NCBI GenBank assembly: GCA_946414115.1
Contig: CAMKNF010000005.1
Span: 1-30,508 of the forward strand
Origin: an uncultured Ruminococcus sp.
GTDB taxonomy: Bacteria; Bacillota; Clostridia; Oscillospirales; Acutalibacteraceae
Reading direction: 5' to 3'
DNA: 30,508 bases
Below the pieces are notes generated by a model. It was not told the DNA's origin. It worked only from the letters and a program-made list of their open reading frames with translations, and made no database searches. The first letter of the stretch is position 1; every line of letters starts with the position of its first letter. The position numbers and the translations under genes were made by a program. Positions 8,411 through 15,689 of the stretch are shown here, piece after piece.

Positions 8411-10870
8411 TTACTTTGTTTCAAAGGTGAATTTGCCGTCGCTGTAGGAGCAGACAACGCTTGAATTTTCCTTGACGCTTCCTTCAAGCATTTTCTCGGA
8501 GAGTGCGTCCTCAATTTCGCTCTGTATTGCTCTGCGCAAAGGTCTTGCGCCGTAATTCTCGTCAAAACCCTTGTCGGCAATTGCCGTAACAGCCTCGTCG
8601 GTAAAGGTGATTCTGATGTCGAGCTTTTCAAGCCTTTTTGCAAGGGTGTCAAGCATCTTTGACGCAATCTGCTTGATTTCGTCCTGAGTAAGCTTGTTGA
8701 ATACGATAATATCATCGACACGGTTGAGAAACTCGGGACGGAAAACGTTTCGAAGTTCGCCCATTACAAGTTCCTTGATGTCCTTGCTGTCCTGTTCTTT
8801 CTCGTTTTCGTCTGACTTAAAGCCGAGAGCCTTCTGCTTGTCGGTAATCATTCTTGCGCCGACGTTAGAGGTCATAATAATTACGGTGTTCTTGAAGTCA
8901 ACCGTTCTTCCCTGCGAGTCGGTAAGTCTGCCGTCCTCGAGAATCTGGAGCAGCATATTGAACACATCGGGGTGAGCCTTTTCAATCTCATCAAAGAGCA
9001 CCACCGAGTACGGCTTTCTTCTTACCTTTTCTGTGAGCTGACCGCCCTCCTCAAAGCCTACGTATCCGGGCGGTGAGCCGATAAGCTTTGATACTGTGTG
9101 CTTCTCCATATATTCACTCATATCAAGACGGAGCATTGCGTTTTCATCACCGAACATTGCCTGTGCAAGCGCCTTGCAAAGTTCTGTCTTACCTACGCCT
9201 GTCGGACCGAGGAAGATAAACGAGCCTACGGGACGTTTCGGGTCTTTAAGACCGACTCTGCCTCGTCTGATAGCCTTTGAGATTGCCGATACAGCCTCGT
9301 CCTGACCGATTACACGCTCGTGGAGAACCTTCTCCATATTGAGCAGACGTTCGCTCTCCTCTTTTGTGAGCTGAACAACGGGGATTCCCGTCCAGTCGGA
9401 AACGATTTTCGCAATATCCTCGGCGGTTACTTCGCCGCTGCTGTCTTTCTGTCTTTCCTGCCATTCCTTTTTGGCATTGTCAAGCTGTGCCTGAACCTCT
9501 TTCTGCTCGTCACGCAGTTTAGCGGCACGTTCAAAATCCTGCTCATTAACAGCGCTCGCCTTTTCCTTTTCAAAGTCAGCAATTCTGTCCTCAAGAGATT
9601 TTACGTCGGGCGGTGAAGTCAGCGTTGCAAGCCTTACCTTTGAGGCACCCTCGTCGATAAGGTCAATTGCCTTGTCGGGGAGGTATCTGTCGGCGATATA
9701 GCGTGACGAAAGCGTTACTGCGGCGTTGATTGCCTCATCGGTAATCTTTACCTTATGGTGCGCTTCGTAGCTGTCACGCAAGCCCTTGAGGATTTCGATT
9801 GCCTGCTCGGGAGTAGGCTCGCCAACCTTTACGGGCTGGAAACGTCTTTCAAGAGCGGCGTCCTTTTCGATATACTTTCTGTACTCGTTAAGCGTTGTTG
9901 CGCCGATTACCTGAAAATCGCCCCTTGCAAGTGACGGCTTAAGAATATTAGCCGCATCTGCACTGCCCTCAGCCGCACCTGCGCCGACAATTGTATGAAG
10001 CTCATCTATGAAAAGAATGGTGTCCTTTGACTTTTTGACCTCGTCAATCGCCGCCTTGATTCTCTCCTCAAAGTCACCTCTGTACTTTGCGCCGGCTATC
10101 ATACCTGTAAGGTCAAGGCTGACAACCTTTTTATCCTTGAGAATTTCGGGGACGTTGCCATTTGCAATTTCAAGCGCAAGTCCTTCGGCAACAGCCGTTT
10201 TACCTACGCCCGGTTCGCCGATAAGAACGGGGTTGTTCTTTGTACGGCGTGAGAGAATCTGAATTACACGCTCAATTTCCTTTTCACGTCCGATTACGGG
10301 GTCAATCTCGCCGTTTTTTGCAGCTTTGGTCAAATCTCTGCCGAACTTTTCAAGAGCCGAGCCACCCTTTCCGTTTCCGTTCGGAGCAGAAAATCCGCCG
10401 TTTTCTTCGGCAAAGCCTCCCTCCTGACCGCCATTCTGTAATCCTCCTGCAACTGCCTGAGCAATTGCATTTTCACTTACGCCCAGCTCGTGCAGAAATG
10501 ATACTGCGTAGCTGTCACTTTCTGCAATTACCGCAAGGAGAAGATGCTCCGTACCGACGTAATTGTTGCCCATTCTTGCAGAGGCAAGCATTGCGGCTTT
10601 TAGCACACGCTTTGTTCTCGGAGTAAAGTCATCGGGAGTAAGCGTTGTTTTCATTCCTACTCCGTCCGTTGTGCTGATTTTATCTCTGAGGGCGTCGCCT
10701 GTTACTCCGCATTGTTCAAGAGCCGCTGCGGCTACGCCCGTACCCTCGTTTATAAGTCCGAGAAGTATGTGCTCTGTTCCGACGTAGTTGTGACCCATAT
10801 CCTGTGCAGATTCAATTGCGAGGTTAAGTGCTCTGTTTGCTTTTTGTGTAAATCCTCTGAATTCATACAT
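8411..10870 (-). CDS. clpC: ClpC, Hsp100 AAA+ unfoldase of the ClpCP protease
   Basis: Unfolds and feeds substrates, including McsB-phosphoarginylated proteins, to ClpP. About 819 aa. Domains in order: Clp N-domain double repeat (about 1-145, with HNYVGTEHILLGL and NNYVGTEHLLLAV), a Gly/Asn-rich linker, AAA+ module 1 with Walker A GEPGVGKT and Walker B TILFIDELH, a UVR/middle coiled coil with NEQDFERAAKLRDEQ, AAA+ module 2 with GPTGVGKTEL and VVLFDEIEKAHPDV, and the C-terminal D2-small domain. I chose the ATG at 10870 (MYEFRGF) rather than 10876: AGAGGG is correctly spaced from it, and the family starts this way. Last gene of the ctsR operon, 44 bp after mcsB. Confidence 0.97.
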   Translation of the reverse strand: MYEFRGFTQKANRALNLAIESAQDMGHNYVGTEHILLGLINEGTGVAAAALEQCGVTGDALRDKISTTDGVGMKTTLTPDDFTPRTKRVLKAAMLASARMGNNYVGTEHLLLAVIAESDSYAVSFLHELGVSENAIAQAVAGGLQNGGQEGGFAEENGGFSAPNGNGKGGSALEKFGRDLTKAAKNGEIDPVIGREKEIERVIQILSRRTKNNPVLIGEPGVGKTAVAEGLALEIANGNVPEILKDKKVVSLDLTGMIAGAKYRGDFEERIKAAIDEVKKSKDTILFIDELHTIVGAGAAEGSADAANILKPSLARGDFQVIGATTLNEYRKYIEKDAALERRFQPVKVGEPTPEQAIEILKGLRDSYEAHHKVKITDEAINAAVTLSSRYIADRYLPDKAIDLIDEGASKVRLATLTSPPDVKSLEDRIADFEKEKASAVNEQDFERAAKLRDEQKEVQAQLDNAKKEWQERQKDSSGEVTAEDIAKIVSDWTGIPVVQLTKEESERLLNMEKVLHERVIGQDEAVSAISKAIRRGRVGLKDPKRPVGSFIFLGPTGVGKTELCKALAQAMFGDENAMLRLDMSEYMEKHTVSKLIGSPPGYVGFEEGGQLTEKVRRKPYSVVLFDEIEKAHPDVFNMLLQILEDGRLTDSQGRTVDFKNTVIIMTSNVGARMITDKQKALGFKSDENEKEQDSKDIKELVMGELRNVFRPEFLNRVDDIIVFNKLTQDEIKQIASKMLDTLAKRLEKLDIRITFTDEAVTAIADKGFDENYGARPLRRAIQSEIEDALSEKMLEGSVKENSSVVCSYSDGKFTFETK

Positions 10871-10914
10871 AGTCATAACCCTCTTTCGTTTTACTTTATG
10901 TTCTTATTATTCCA

Positions 10915-11904
10915 TTAAAGCTCTGCTCTTATGAGCTTTGCCCTTTCAATATCTCTGTCGTGTGCTGAAAGGTTTTTGTTAAGCGATACAGTCAATGTTG
11001 CAGGCTCAACTGCAAGCATTAACTTATCTATTGTTTCTGTTGATACGTCGGTAATCTGCTTTGACACGATTCCGAGTCGAACATTTGACAGAAGCTTTAA
11101 AGCCTCGTCGTGTGAAATCACAAGCGCCGAGCGCAGAATACCTAAGCTTCTGCTGATTGCGTCCTGAATGTCAATGCTTGAGCAAAGTCTTTCTCTTGCC
11201 TGATTTTCCTGCGCAATAAGCTGTTCCGTAATGTTTTTCAGGTTCTCAATTGCCGCCTTTTCGGAGATACCGAGAGTTACCTGATTTGAAAGCTGATAAA
11301 GTGCACCCTTTGGCTCTGTGCCTTCGCCGTGCGCTCCTCTGATTGTAAGTCCGAGCTTTGAGAGATTGCCTGCAATACGGCTGATTGCCCTGCTCTTTTC
11401 AAGTGCAGGAAGATGGAGCATTACTGACGCTCTCATACCCGTACCGAGGTTTGTCGGGCACTGCGTAAGGTAACCTAACTTTTCATCAAAGGCAAAGTCG
11501 AGATTTTCGTCAAGCAATGTATCGAGCTTATCGGCAGTGTCGTATGCCTGTTCAAGCGACAAGCCCTTTGTGATTACCTGAAGTCTGATGTGGTCCTCCT
11601 CGTTAATCATAATACTGAAACACTCGTCCTTGCTGATTAAAAGTGCACGTCCGTCAGTTTCGCTGATAAACTCGGGACTAACAAGCCTTTTTTCTACAAG
11701 TGATACGCTTTGCGAGGAAGTCAGCTCGCTCATTTTGATGAACGAAAAATCGGAGGCAACGGGACTGTTGCTTTTCTTGACAGCGTCCCTGACCTTTTCG
11801 ATTACCTTTTCCCTGCCCTGAGAATTCAATTTACAGGGGAACGGAAAATCTTTCAGGTTACGTGCAAGCCTTATTCTGGTTGAAATTACAACATCATTGC
11901 TCAT
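10915..11904 (-). CDS. mcsB: McsB, protein arginine kinase
   Basis: Phosphorylates arginines on proteins, marking them for ClpCP and inactivating CtsR. 329 aa, of the phosphagen-kinase fold. STRIRLARN near the start binds nucleotide, and QCPTNLGTGMRASVMLHLP is the family's signature loop around the reactive cysteine. The N-terminus is about 20-25 residues shorter than in Bacillus, going straight into NDVVISTRIRLARN. The GGAGG for this gene sits in the last codons of mcsA and only 2 bp separate the genes, so coupling is likely and no longer start is available. Confidence 0.95.
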   Translation of the reverse strand: MSNDVVISTRIRLARNLKDFPFPCKLNSQGREKVIEKVRDAVKKSNSPVASDFSFIKMSELTSSQSVSLVEKRLVSPEFISETDGRALLISKDECFSIMINEEDHIRLQVITKGLSLEQAYDTADKLDTLLDENLDFAFDEKLGYLTQCPTNLGTGMRASVMLHLPALEKSRAISRIAGNLSKLGLTIRGAHGEGTEPKGALYQLSNQVTLGISEKAAIENLKNITEQLIAQENQARERLCSSIDIQDAISRSLGILRSALVISHDEALKLLSNVRLGIVSKQITDVSTETIDKLMLAVEPATLTVSLNKNLSAHDRDIERAKLIRAEL

Positions 11905-11906
11905 TT

Positions 11907-12413
11907 TTATGCCTCCAATTCCTTGATTTTATCTCTTAACTCTGCGGCGTGTTCAAAGTTCTGTTCTTTTACAGCCTTATCAAGCTCTGCCTTCAATCTC
12001 TTGATTTTATCCTCTTTTGTTTCTTCCGTAGGCTTTGACTGCTTTGCTTTTTCGGCAAGTCTGCTGTTCTTGCCGCAGTGGGTGGTGTTGCCGTGGATTC
12101 TTCTGATTGACGGGAACAGCTCGTCGGCAAAAACGCTGTAGCAGTTTGCACAACCTACATGACCTGACTTTGCGATATCCGAATAGGTACTTCCGCAGAA
12201 CTCACAGCGTGTTGCCTGAGTTCTTGCAGGGAGTACGTTACCGAAGAAGCTGCCGAGGAAGTTTGAAAATTCATCCTCCATATCACCGAAAACATTTGTA
12301 TATCCCATTTTCTTTGCACATTCACTGCAAAGGTCGTATTCCTTAAATTCACCGTTGATGATTGTTTTTACGTGCGTGTTAGCATTGTTTGCTCCGCATT
12401 TCTGACATTTCAT
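11907..12413 (-). CDS. mcsA: McsA, zinc-finger activator of McsB
   Basis: Activates McsB and modulates CtsR. 168 aa. Two Cys pairs in the first half (CQKCG at 3-7 and CSEC at about 29-32) and a second set (CEFCG, CANC) form the zinc sites. The C-terminus carries a UVR motif, KEQNFEHAAELRDKIKELE, related to the ClpC middle segment. GGAGG precedes the ATG. It sits between ctsR (23 bp upstream) and mcsB (2 bp downstream), the conserved order of this operon. Confidence 0.95.
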   Translation of the reverse strand: MKCQKCGANNANTHVKTIINGEFKEYDLCSECAKKMGYTNVFGDMEDEFSNFLGSFFGNVLPARTQATRCEFCGSTYSDIAKSGHVGCANCYSVFADELFPSIRRIHGNTTHCGKNSRLAEKAKQSKPTEETKEDKIKRLKAELDKAVKEQNFEHAAELRDKIKELEA

Positions 12414-12436
12414 AAATAAAACCTCCTAAATAAATT

Positions 12437-12886
12437 TTAATCAATGGTCAGAAGCATATTTTTGAATAAGTCTGCTCTTACCGTATCACGTTTATCCTGC
12501 TCAACCTGTGAAAGCGTTCTGTCCGAAAGTGCCGCCGCAATCAGCTTTGCCGACTGCATTTCTAACATATTTCGCTGGAGCATATTGTTGAGCATTACTT
12601 CTGCTGTTGCCTTGTCAAGCGATGAGCCTACAGAGTTTATTATATGCATCATTGCCGTGCCTCTATCCATTTTTACACGACTGATGCGTATGTAGCCTCC
12701 GCCGCCTCGCCGGCTTTCAACAATGTATCCCTGCTCGGGTGTAAAACGTGAAGTAATGACGTAATTTATCTGGCTCGGCACACAGCCGAGATTTCCAGCA
12801 AGCTCGTTTCGCTGAATTTCGGCACTGCCGTTCTGTTCGTCGAGCATCTGCATAATATATTGAGCTACCAAATCGCTCATTCTCAT
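12437..12886 (-). CDS. ctsR: CtsR, heat-shock transcriptional repressor
   Basis: Class III heat-shock repressor; it binds tandem RGTCAAA heptads and is inactivated by heat and by McsB. 149 aa. The N-terminal winged helix contains CVPSQINYVITSRFTPEQGYIVESRRGGGGYIRI. The tetraglycine loop GGGGYIR (about residues 62-68) is the known thermosensing wing. The C-terminal helical half mediates dimer and McsB contacts. GAGG lies seven bases before the ATG at 12886. First gene of its operon; the promoter region 13021-13180 contains matching operators, implying autoregulation. Confidence 0.96.
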   Translation of the reverse strand: MRMSDLVAQYIMQMLDEQNGSAEIQRNELAGNLGCVPSQINYVITSRFTPEQGYIVESRRGGGGYIRISRVKMDRGTAMMHIINSVGSSLDKATAEVMLNNMLQRNMLEMQSAKLIAAALSDRTLSQVEQDKRDTVRADLFKNMLLTID

Positions 12887-13020
12887 ATAATCGCCTCATT
12901 TCAGTTTCAGCAATACCGCACAGCTTGGTGTGTGCGGCGTTGCCTTTATATAATAGGTCATTATCGGGGCTTGGTGTTATTACATTTATAGGGGGTTAGA
13001 TTACATTTCAGCCACTCTTG

Positions 13021-13180
13021 TTTGTCCTTTCCTGACCTTTGACTCTATTATAGTTTTAAGGTCAGATAAAGTCAAAGTCAATAAAAGTCAAATAATTCAG
13101 CGCTTTCTTTATTATACTTTTGTATTCTCAATTATCCTCGCTTTTACTCAATTTTAAAATATTTTTGACTTTCGTTGACT
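13021..13180. promoter_or_regulatory. ctsR box: CtsR operator cluster
   Basis: Several matches to the CtsR consensus RGTCAAA-NAN-RGTCAAA. Plus strand: GGTCAGATAAAGTCAAA (13060-13076, one mismatch) and AGTCAATAAAAGTCAAA (13076-13092, one mismatch), sharing a base. Minus strand: AGTCAACGAAAGTCAAA (13164-13180, one mismatch) and a weaker GGTCAGGAAAGGACAAA (13021-13037, three mismatches). The first two overlap the ctsR promoter. The 13164 site lies about 25 bp upstream of the -35 of the divergent ASCH-GNAT gene, so that gene could be affected too (inference). Confidence 0.8.
13047..13075 (-). promoter_or_regulatory. Promoter of the ctsR operon
   Basis: On the minus strand TTGACT (13075-13070), a 17-bp spacer and TATAAT (13052-13047): one mismatch to the vegetative consensus. 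The -35 box and spacer lie inside the CtsR box cluster, so repressor binding would block polymerase. The predicted start is near 13040, giving a 5' UTR of about 150 nt that contains a CCGCACA/TGTGCGG hairpin near 12917-12939. Confidence 0.8.
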
Positions 13181-13203
13181 TTTAAAAATATAAGTCAAAA
13201 CAG

Positions 13204-13233
13204 TTGCCCTTATTCATCTGTTTATGATATAAT
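13204..13233 (+). promoter_or_regulatory. Promoter of the ASCH-GNAT gene
   Basis: TTGCCC (13204-13209), an 18-bp spacer and TATAAT (13228-13233), about 30 bp before the GGAGG-preceded ATG at 13264. Confidence 0.6.
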
Positions 13234-13263
13234 TTAATCAGTGAATTACCAGCGGAGGACAAA

Positions 13264-14022
13264 ATGAAACACTATATGAACCTTTGCCCCGAGCCGTTTG
13301 AAATGATACGCTCGGGTGAGAAAACGATAGAATTAAGGCTTAATGATGAGAAAAGAAAAGCAATCAGCATTGGCGATACAATAATTTTTAAGAATACAGA
13401 GGATACCGGAAAGCAGATTTTTGCTGTGGTAACAGCGTTACATAAATTCAAGAACTTTGCTGAATTGTATAGCAATCTTCCGCTTTTGAAATGCGGATAT
13501 ACCGAGAAAGATATTGACAGTGCGAAACCCGAGGATATGAATGTTTACTACTCAAAGGAACTTGAAGAAAAATACGGGGCGTTGGGAATTGAGCTGATTG
13601 TTGATTTTACGATAGAAAATTGCAAGAATAGTGACGAGGACTATATCTGTGACAGGCTTGTTGAGTACAATCTGTCAAGGGTGCCTGCAACACAGGAAAT
13701 TCATTTTGAAAATATAAATAAAAAATTTTTGAACGCAAACGGCGAAATCATCGCAGGATGCGTTGCAAGAATGTACTGCTGGAATGTATTGTATATTGAT
13801 ATTTTGTGGGTTGATGAAAACTACCGTCATAACGGTTTAGGCTCAAAGCTCCTTAAATATGTTGAAGATACCGCAAAGGCAAAGGGCTGTTATCTTATTC
13901 ATCTTGACACTTTTGATTTTCAGGCAAAGGATTTTTATTTAAAGCACGGATATGAGATTTTCGGCACGCTGAAGGACTGCCCGAAAGATCATTGCAGATA
14001 TTATCTACAGAAAAAGATATAG
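13264..14022 (+). CDS. ASCH domain-GNAT acetyltransferase fusion protein
   Basis: 252 aa. The N-terminal half (about 1-115) matches an ASCH domain, a PUA-like RNA-binding fold: MNLCPEPFEMIRSGEKTIELR with the conserved G-K-T-I-E-x-R and later SIGDTIIFKN. The C-terminal half (about 125-250) matches a GNAT N-acetyltransferase: VDENYRHNGLGSKLL is the acetyl-CoA pyrophosphate loop (R/Q-x-x-G-x-G/A), followed by HLDTFDFQAKDFYLKHGYEIFG. The substrate is unknown; an RNA or nucleotide-linked amine would suit the pairing (inference). GGAGG lies six bases before the ATG. Divergent from ctsR. The two domains are clear; the biological role is not. Confidence 0.85.
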   Translation: MKHYMNLCPEPFEMIRSGEKTIELRLNDEKRKAISIGDTIIFKNTEDTGKQIFAVVTALHKFKNFAELYSNLPLLKCGYTEKDIDSAKPEDMNVYYSKELEEKYGALGIELIVDFTIENCKNSDEDYICDRLVEYNLSRVPATQEIHFENINKKFLNANGEIIAGCVARMYCWNVLYIDILWVDENYRHNGLGSKLLKYVEDTAKAKGCYLIHLDTFDFQAKDFYLKHGYEIFGTLKDCPKDHCRYYLQKKI

Positions 14023-14045
14023 AATAAACCGGCTATTCTTTTTTA
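14021..14045 (+). terminator. Short terminator after ASCH-GNAT gene
   Basis: AGAATA (14021-14026) pairs with TATTCT (14034-14039) around a 7-nt loop and is followed by TTTTTTATA. The stem is short and AT-rich and begins inside the stop codon, so strength is uncertain. Confidence 0.5.
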
Positions 14046-14092
14046 TAAACTAATAAAATAATTCTACAGTTTATGTATTTTTGTATTTTCTG

Positions 14093-14947
14093 TTAATCTT
14101 CGCAAGGCAACAACTCACTTCTATGCTTTTCGAAAAAGTTGAAATAAGTTCTTATATTTTTCAGCTCTGTCCATTTTGCAGGTTTCACAGGCGGATTGTC
14201 CAAATCGTATATTTTTGCCTGTCTTAATGAAAGCAAAAACGGCGAGTGCGTAGCTATTACAAACTGGCATTTATAAAACCTTGCAGAGTCTTCAATCATT
14301 TGTGCTAGCTGAATTTGCCTTTCGGGCGACAGACTGTTTTCGGGCTCGTCAAGAAGATAAAGGGCTTCTTCCTCAAATTTCTCTGCGAAATACTGAAATG
14401 CGCTTTCACCGTTGGAATATTCACGTATGTTTTTCATAAGCTTGTTATTTGCGTATTGATTCGAACTTTTTGAGCGTGCAAGATTGATTTTTTTAAGTTC
14501 TTCCAAGTCATCCATACTTTTAAAACGGAATTTGGCATATTTCTTATCTGTATATTCTTTAAATCTGTTCAGACGTTCAGTATCAATTCCATGATTAATA
14601 TCTCTTACATCAAGCATATAGCTGAATACATCATCGCTTGTGATTATCCTGCTGTTTTCAGTAAGGTCATTATGCAGATTATAATTACATCTATTTAAAT
14701 AGGTATAAAACAAATCATTGTCATTAAATGGTGTAAGTCTTTTCAAATTCAGCTTTTCGGCAAATAAATTCAAAAGTGTTGACTTTCCGCTTCCATTGCC
14801 ACCATACAGAATTGTTATAGGCTCAAATATCCAGCGATTTATCTTAAGACGGATTGGAATAGCCGTTGGATATGCCTTGCTCTCGTACATATAATCTTCA
14901 TTCATTTCATCAATTACCGGCGTTTCAAAATTTTCTAAATACAGCAT
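14093..14947 (-). CDS. AAA family ATPase (ABC/RecF-type P-loop protein)
   Basis: About 284 aa from the ATG at 14947, which follows AAAGGAG at ideal spacing; an upstream ATG at 14971 has no such site. Walker A is LYGGNGSGKSTLLN (about residues 46-59). Walker B is ALYLLDEPENSLSP, followed by the H-loop VIATHSPFLLSL, the pattern of AAA_21/OLD-like and ABC-type ATPases that act alone or with partner nucleases in cellular defence and DNA repair. No nuclease or transmembrane domain is fused and no partner gene is adjacent in the same orientation, so the substrate is unknown. An 11-bp direct repeat lies about 20 bp upstream. Confidence 0.88.
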   Translation of the reverse strand: MLYLENFETPVIDEMNEDYMYESKAYPTAIPIRLKINRWIFEPITILYGGNGSGKSTLLNLFAEKLNLKRLTPFNDNDLFYTYLNRCNYNLHNDLTENSRIITSDDVFSYMLDVRDINHGIDTERLNRFKEYTDKKYAKFRFKSMDDLEELKKINLARSKSSNQYANNKLMKNIREYSNGESAFQYFAEKFEEEALYLLDEPENSLSPERQIQLAQMIEDSARFYKCQFVIATHSPFLLSLRQAKIYDLDNPPVKPAKWTELKNIRTYFNFFEKHRSELLPCED

Positions 14948-14966
14948 AAAATACTCCTTTAACTTT

Positions 14967-14988
14967 GACAATTTAGGGACAATTTAGG
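14967..14988. repeat. 11-bp tandem direct repeat upstream of the ATPase gene
   Basis: GACAATTTAGG occurs twice head to tail (14967-14977, 14978-14988), just upstream of the ribosome binding site of the minus-strand ATPase gene. It could be an operator or a small slippage duplication. The rest of 14989-15243 is AT-rich with nothing else recognised. Confidence 0.6.
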
Positions 14989-15243
14989 GTTGTTATACTT
15001 ATATAATAATAAAACACGTGTGTCATAAAACGGACAACGTGTAATTTTTGATATAAAATATAAATATTTACAAATTCAATTCCATAAAATACCTTGTCTT
15101 AAAATTGAAATTTCGCTATTATTTTCAGTATAAAAGATTTTTCAAATCAAACAATATTAGAGCAACTTATGCAACGCTGCAAAATGTTTTGTGAGCAAAT
15201 GAATTTGGTTGAAATAAATTTTAGATAAAGGGAGATTTATGAT

Positions 15244-15417
15244 ATGAAGGCTACAGGCATTGTAAGAAGAATTGATGATTTAGGCAGAGTAGTTATTCCA
15301 AAGGAAATCCGCAGAACTCTGCGTATTCGTGAGGGCGACCCGTTACAGATAACACTGACAAACGAGGATTTATTCTGCAAGGCAATGCTGAAATTAGGCG
15401 AAAGAATGGGCGTATGA
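15244..15417 (+). pseudogene. SpoVT/AbrB-like regulator, truncated remnant
   Basis: 57 aa. The first 35 residues, MKATGIVRRIDDLGRVVIPK and the following EIRRTLRIREGDPL, are nearly the canonical N-terminus of stage V sporulation protein T and its AbrB-type swapped-hairpin DNA-binding domain. After GDPLQI the sequence departs from the family and stops, and the C-terminal GAF-like domain of SpoVT (about 120 residues) is absent. AAAGGGAG precedes the ATG, so it may still be translated as a bare DNA-binding domain. It could be a remnant, or a short AbrB protein with its own tail. Transcribed toward the cas13d 3' end. Confidence 0.7.
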
Positions 15418-15449
15418 TATAAAAAGTGGTGCTGATATGCGCTAAAGTT

Positions 15450-15584
15450 ATGATTATCAACACGCAGGCTTTTGCGGCGTCATTAATTGAAAGCGGCGGA
15501 AGAATAATTTATTCGGAGCGTTATGAGTTCGGCTCCCGCTGTCCGATTGACGTTATTGCGGCTAACCATCCTATGTTTACTTAA
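15450..15584 (+). other. 44-codon open stretch, probable gene debris
   Basis: Reads MIINTQAFAASLIESGGRII and onward to HPMFT then stop. I do not recognise it and see no ribosome binding site before the ATG. Its G+C is higher than the surroundings and like that of the core genes, which suggests a fragment of a former gene next to the SpoVT remnant. Confidence 0.3.
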
Positions 15585-15613
15585 CAAGCTAAAGTGTGCC
15601 GAGAACACAACGA

Positions 15614-15658
15614 AAAAGACAGTTCATTTCAGTGAAAAACTGATTTGAACTGTCTTTT
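15614..15658. terminator. Bidirectional terminator between the SpoVT remnant and cas13d
   Basis: A long hairpin: AAAAGACAGTTCA (15614-15626) pairs with TGAACTGTCTTTT (15646-15658), and an inner TCAGT/ACTGA stem closes around a GAAAA loop. T-rich tails occur on both strands (TTTTATTTTG on plus, CTTTTTCG on minus). It probably ends cas13d transcription. Confidence 0.85.
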
Positions 15659-15689
15659 ATTTTGTTACGGAAATTGTTTTGTTAGGTAA

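Noticed and set aside
8694..10918. Several plus-strand frames opposite clpC
   Set aside because: All lie antisense to a clearly coding, well conserved gene and have Ser/Arg/Leu-rich shadow composition.
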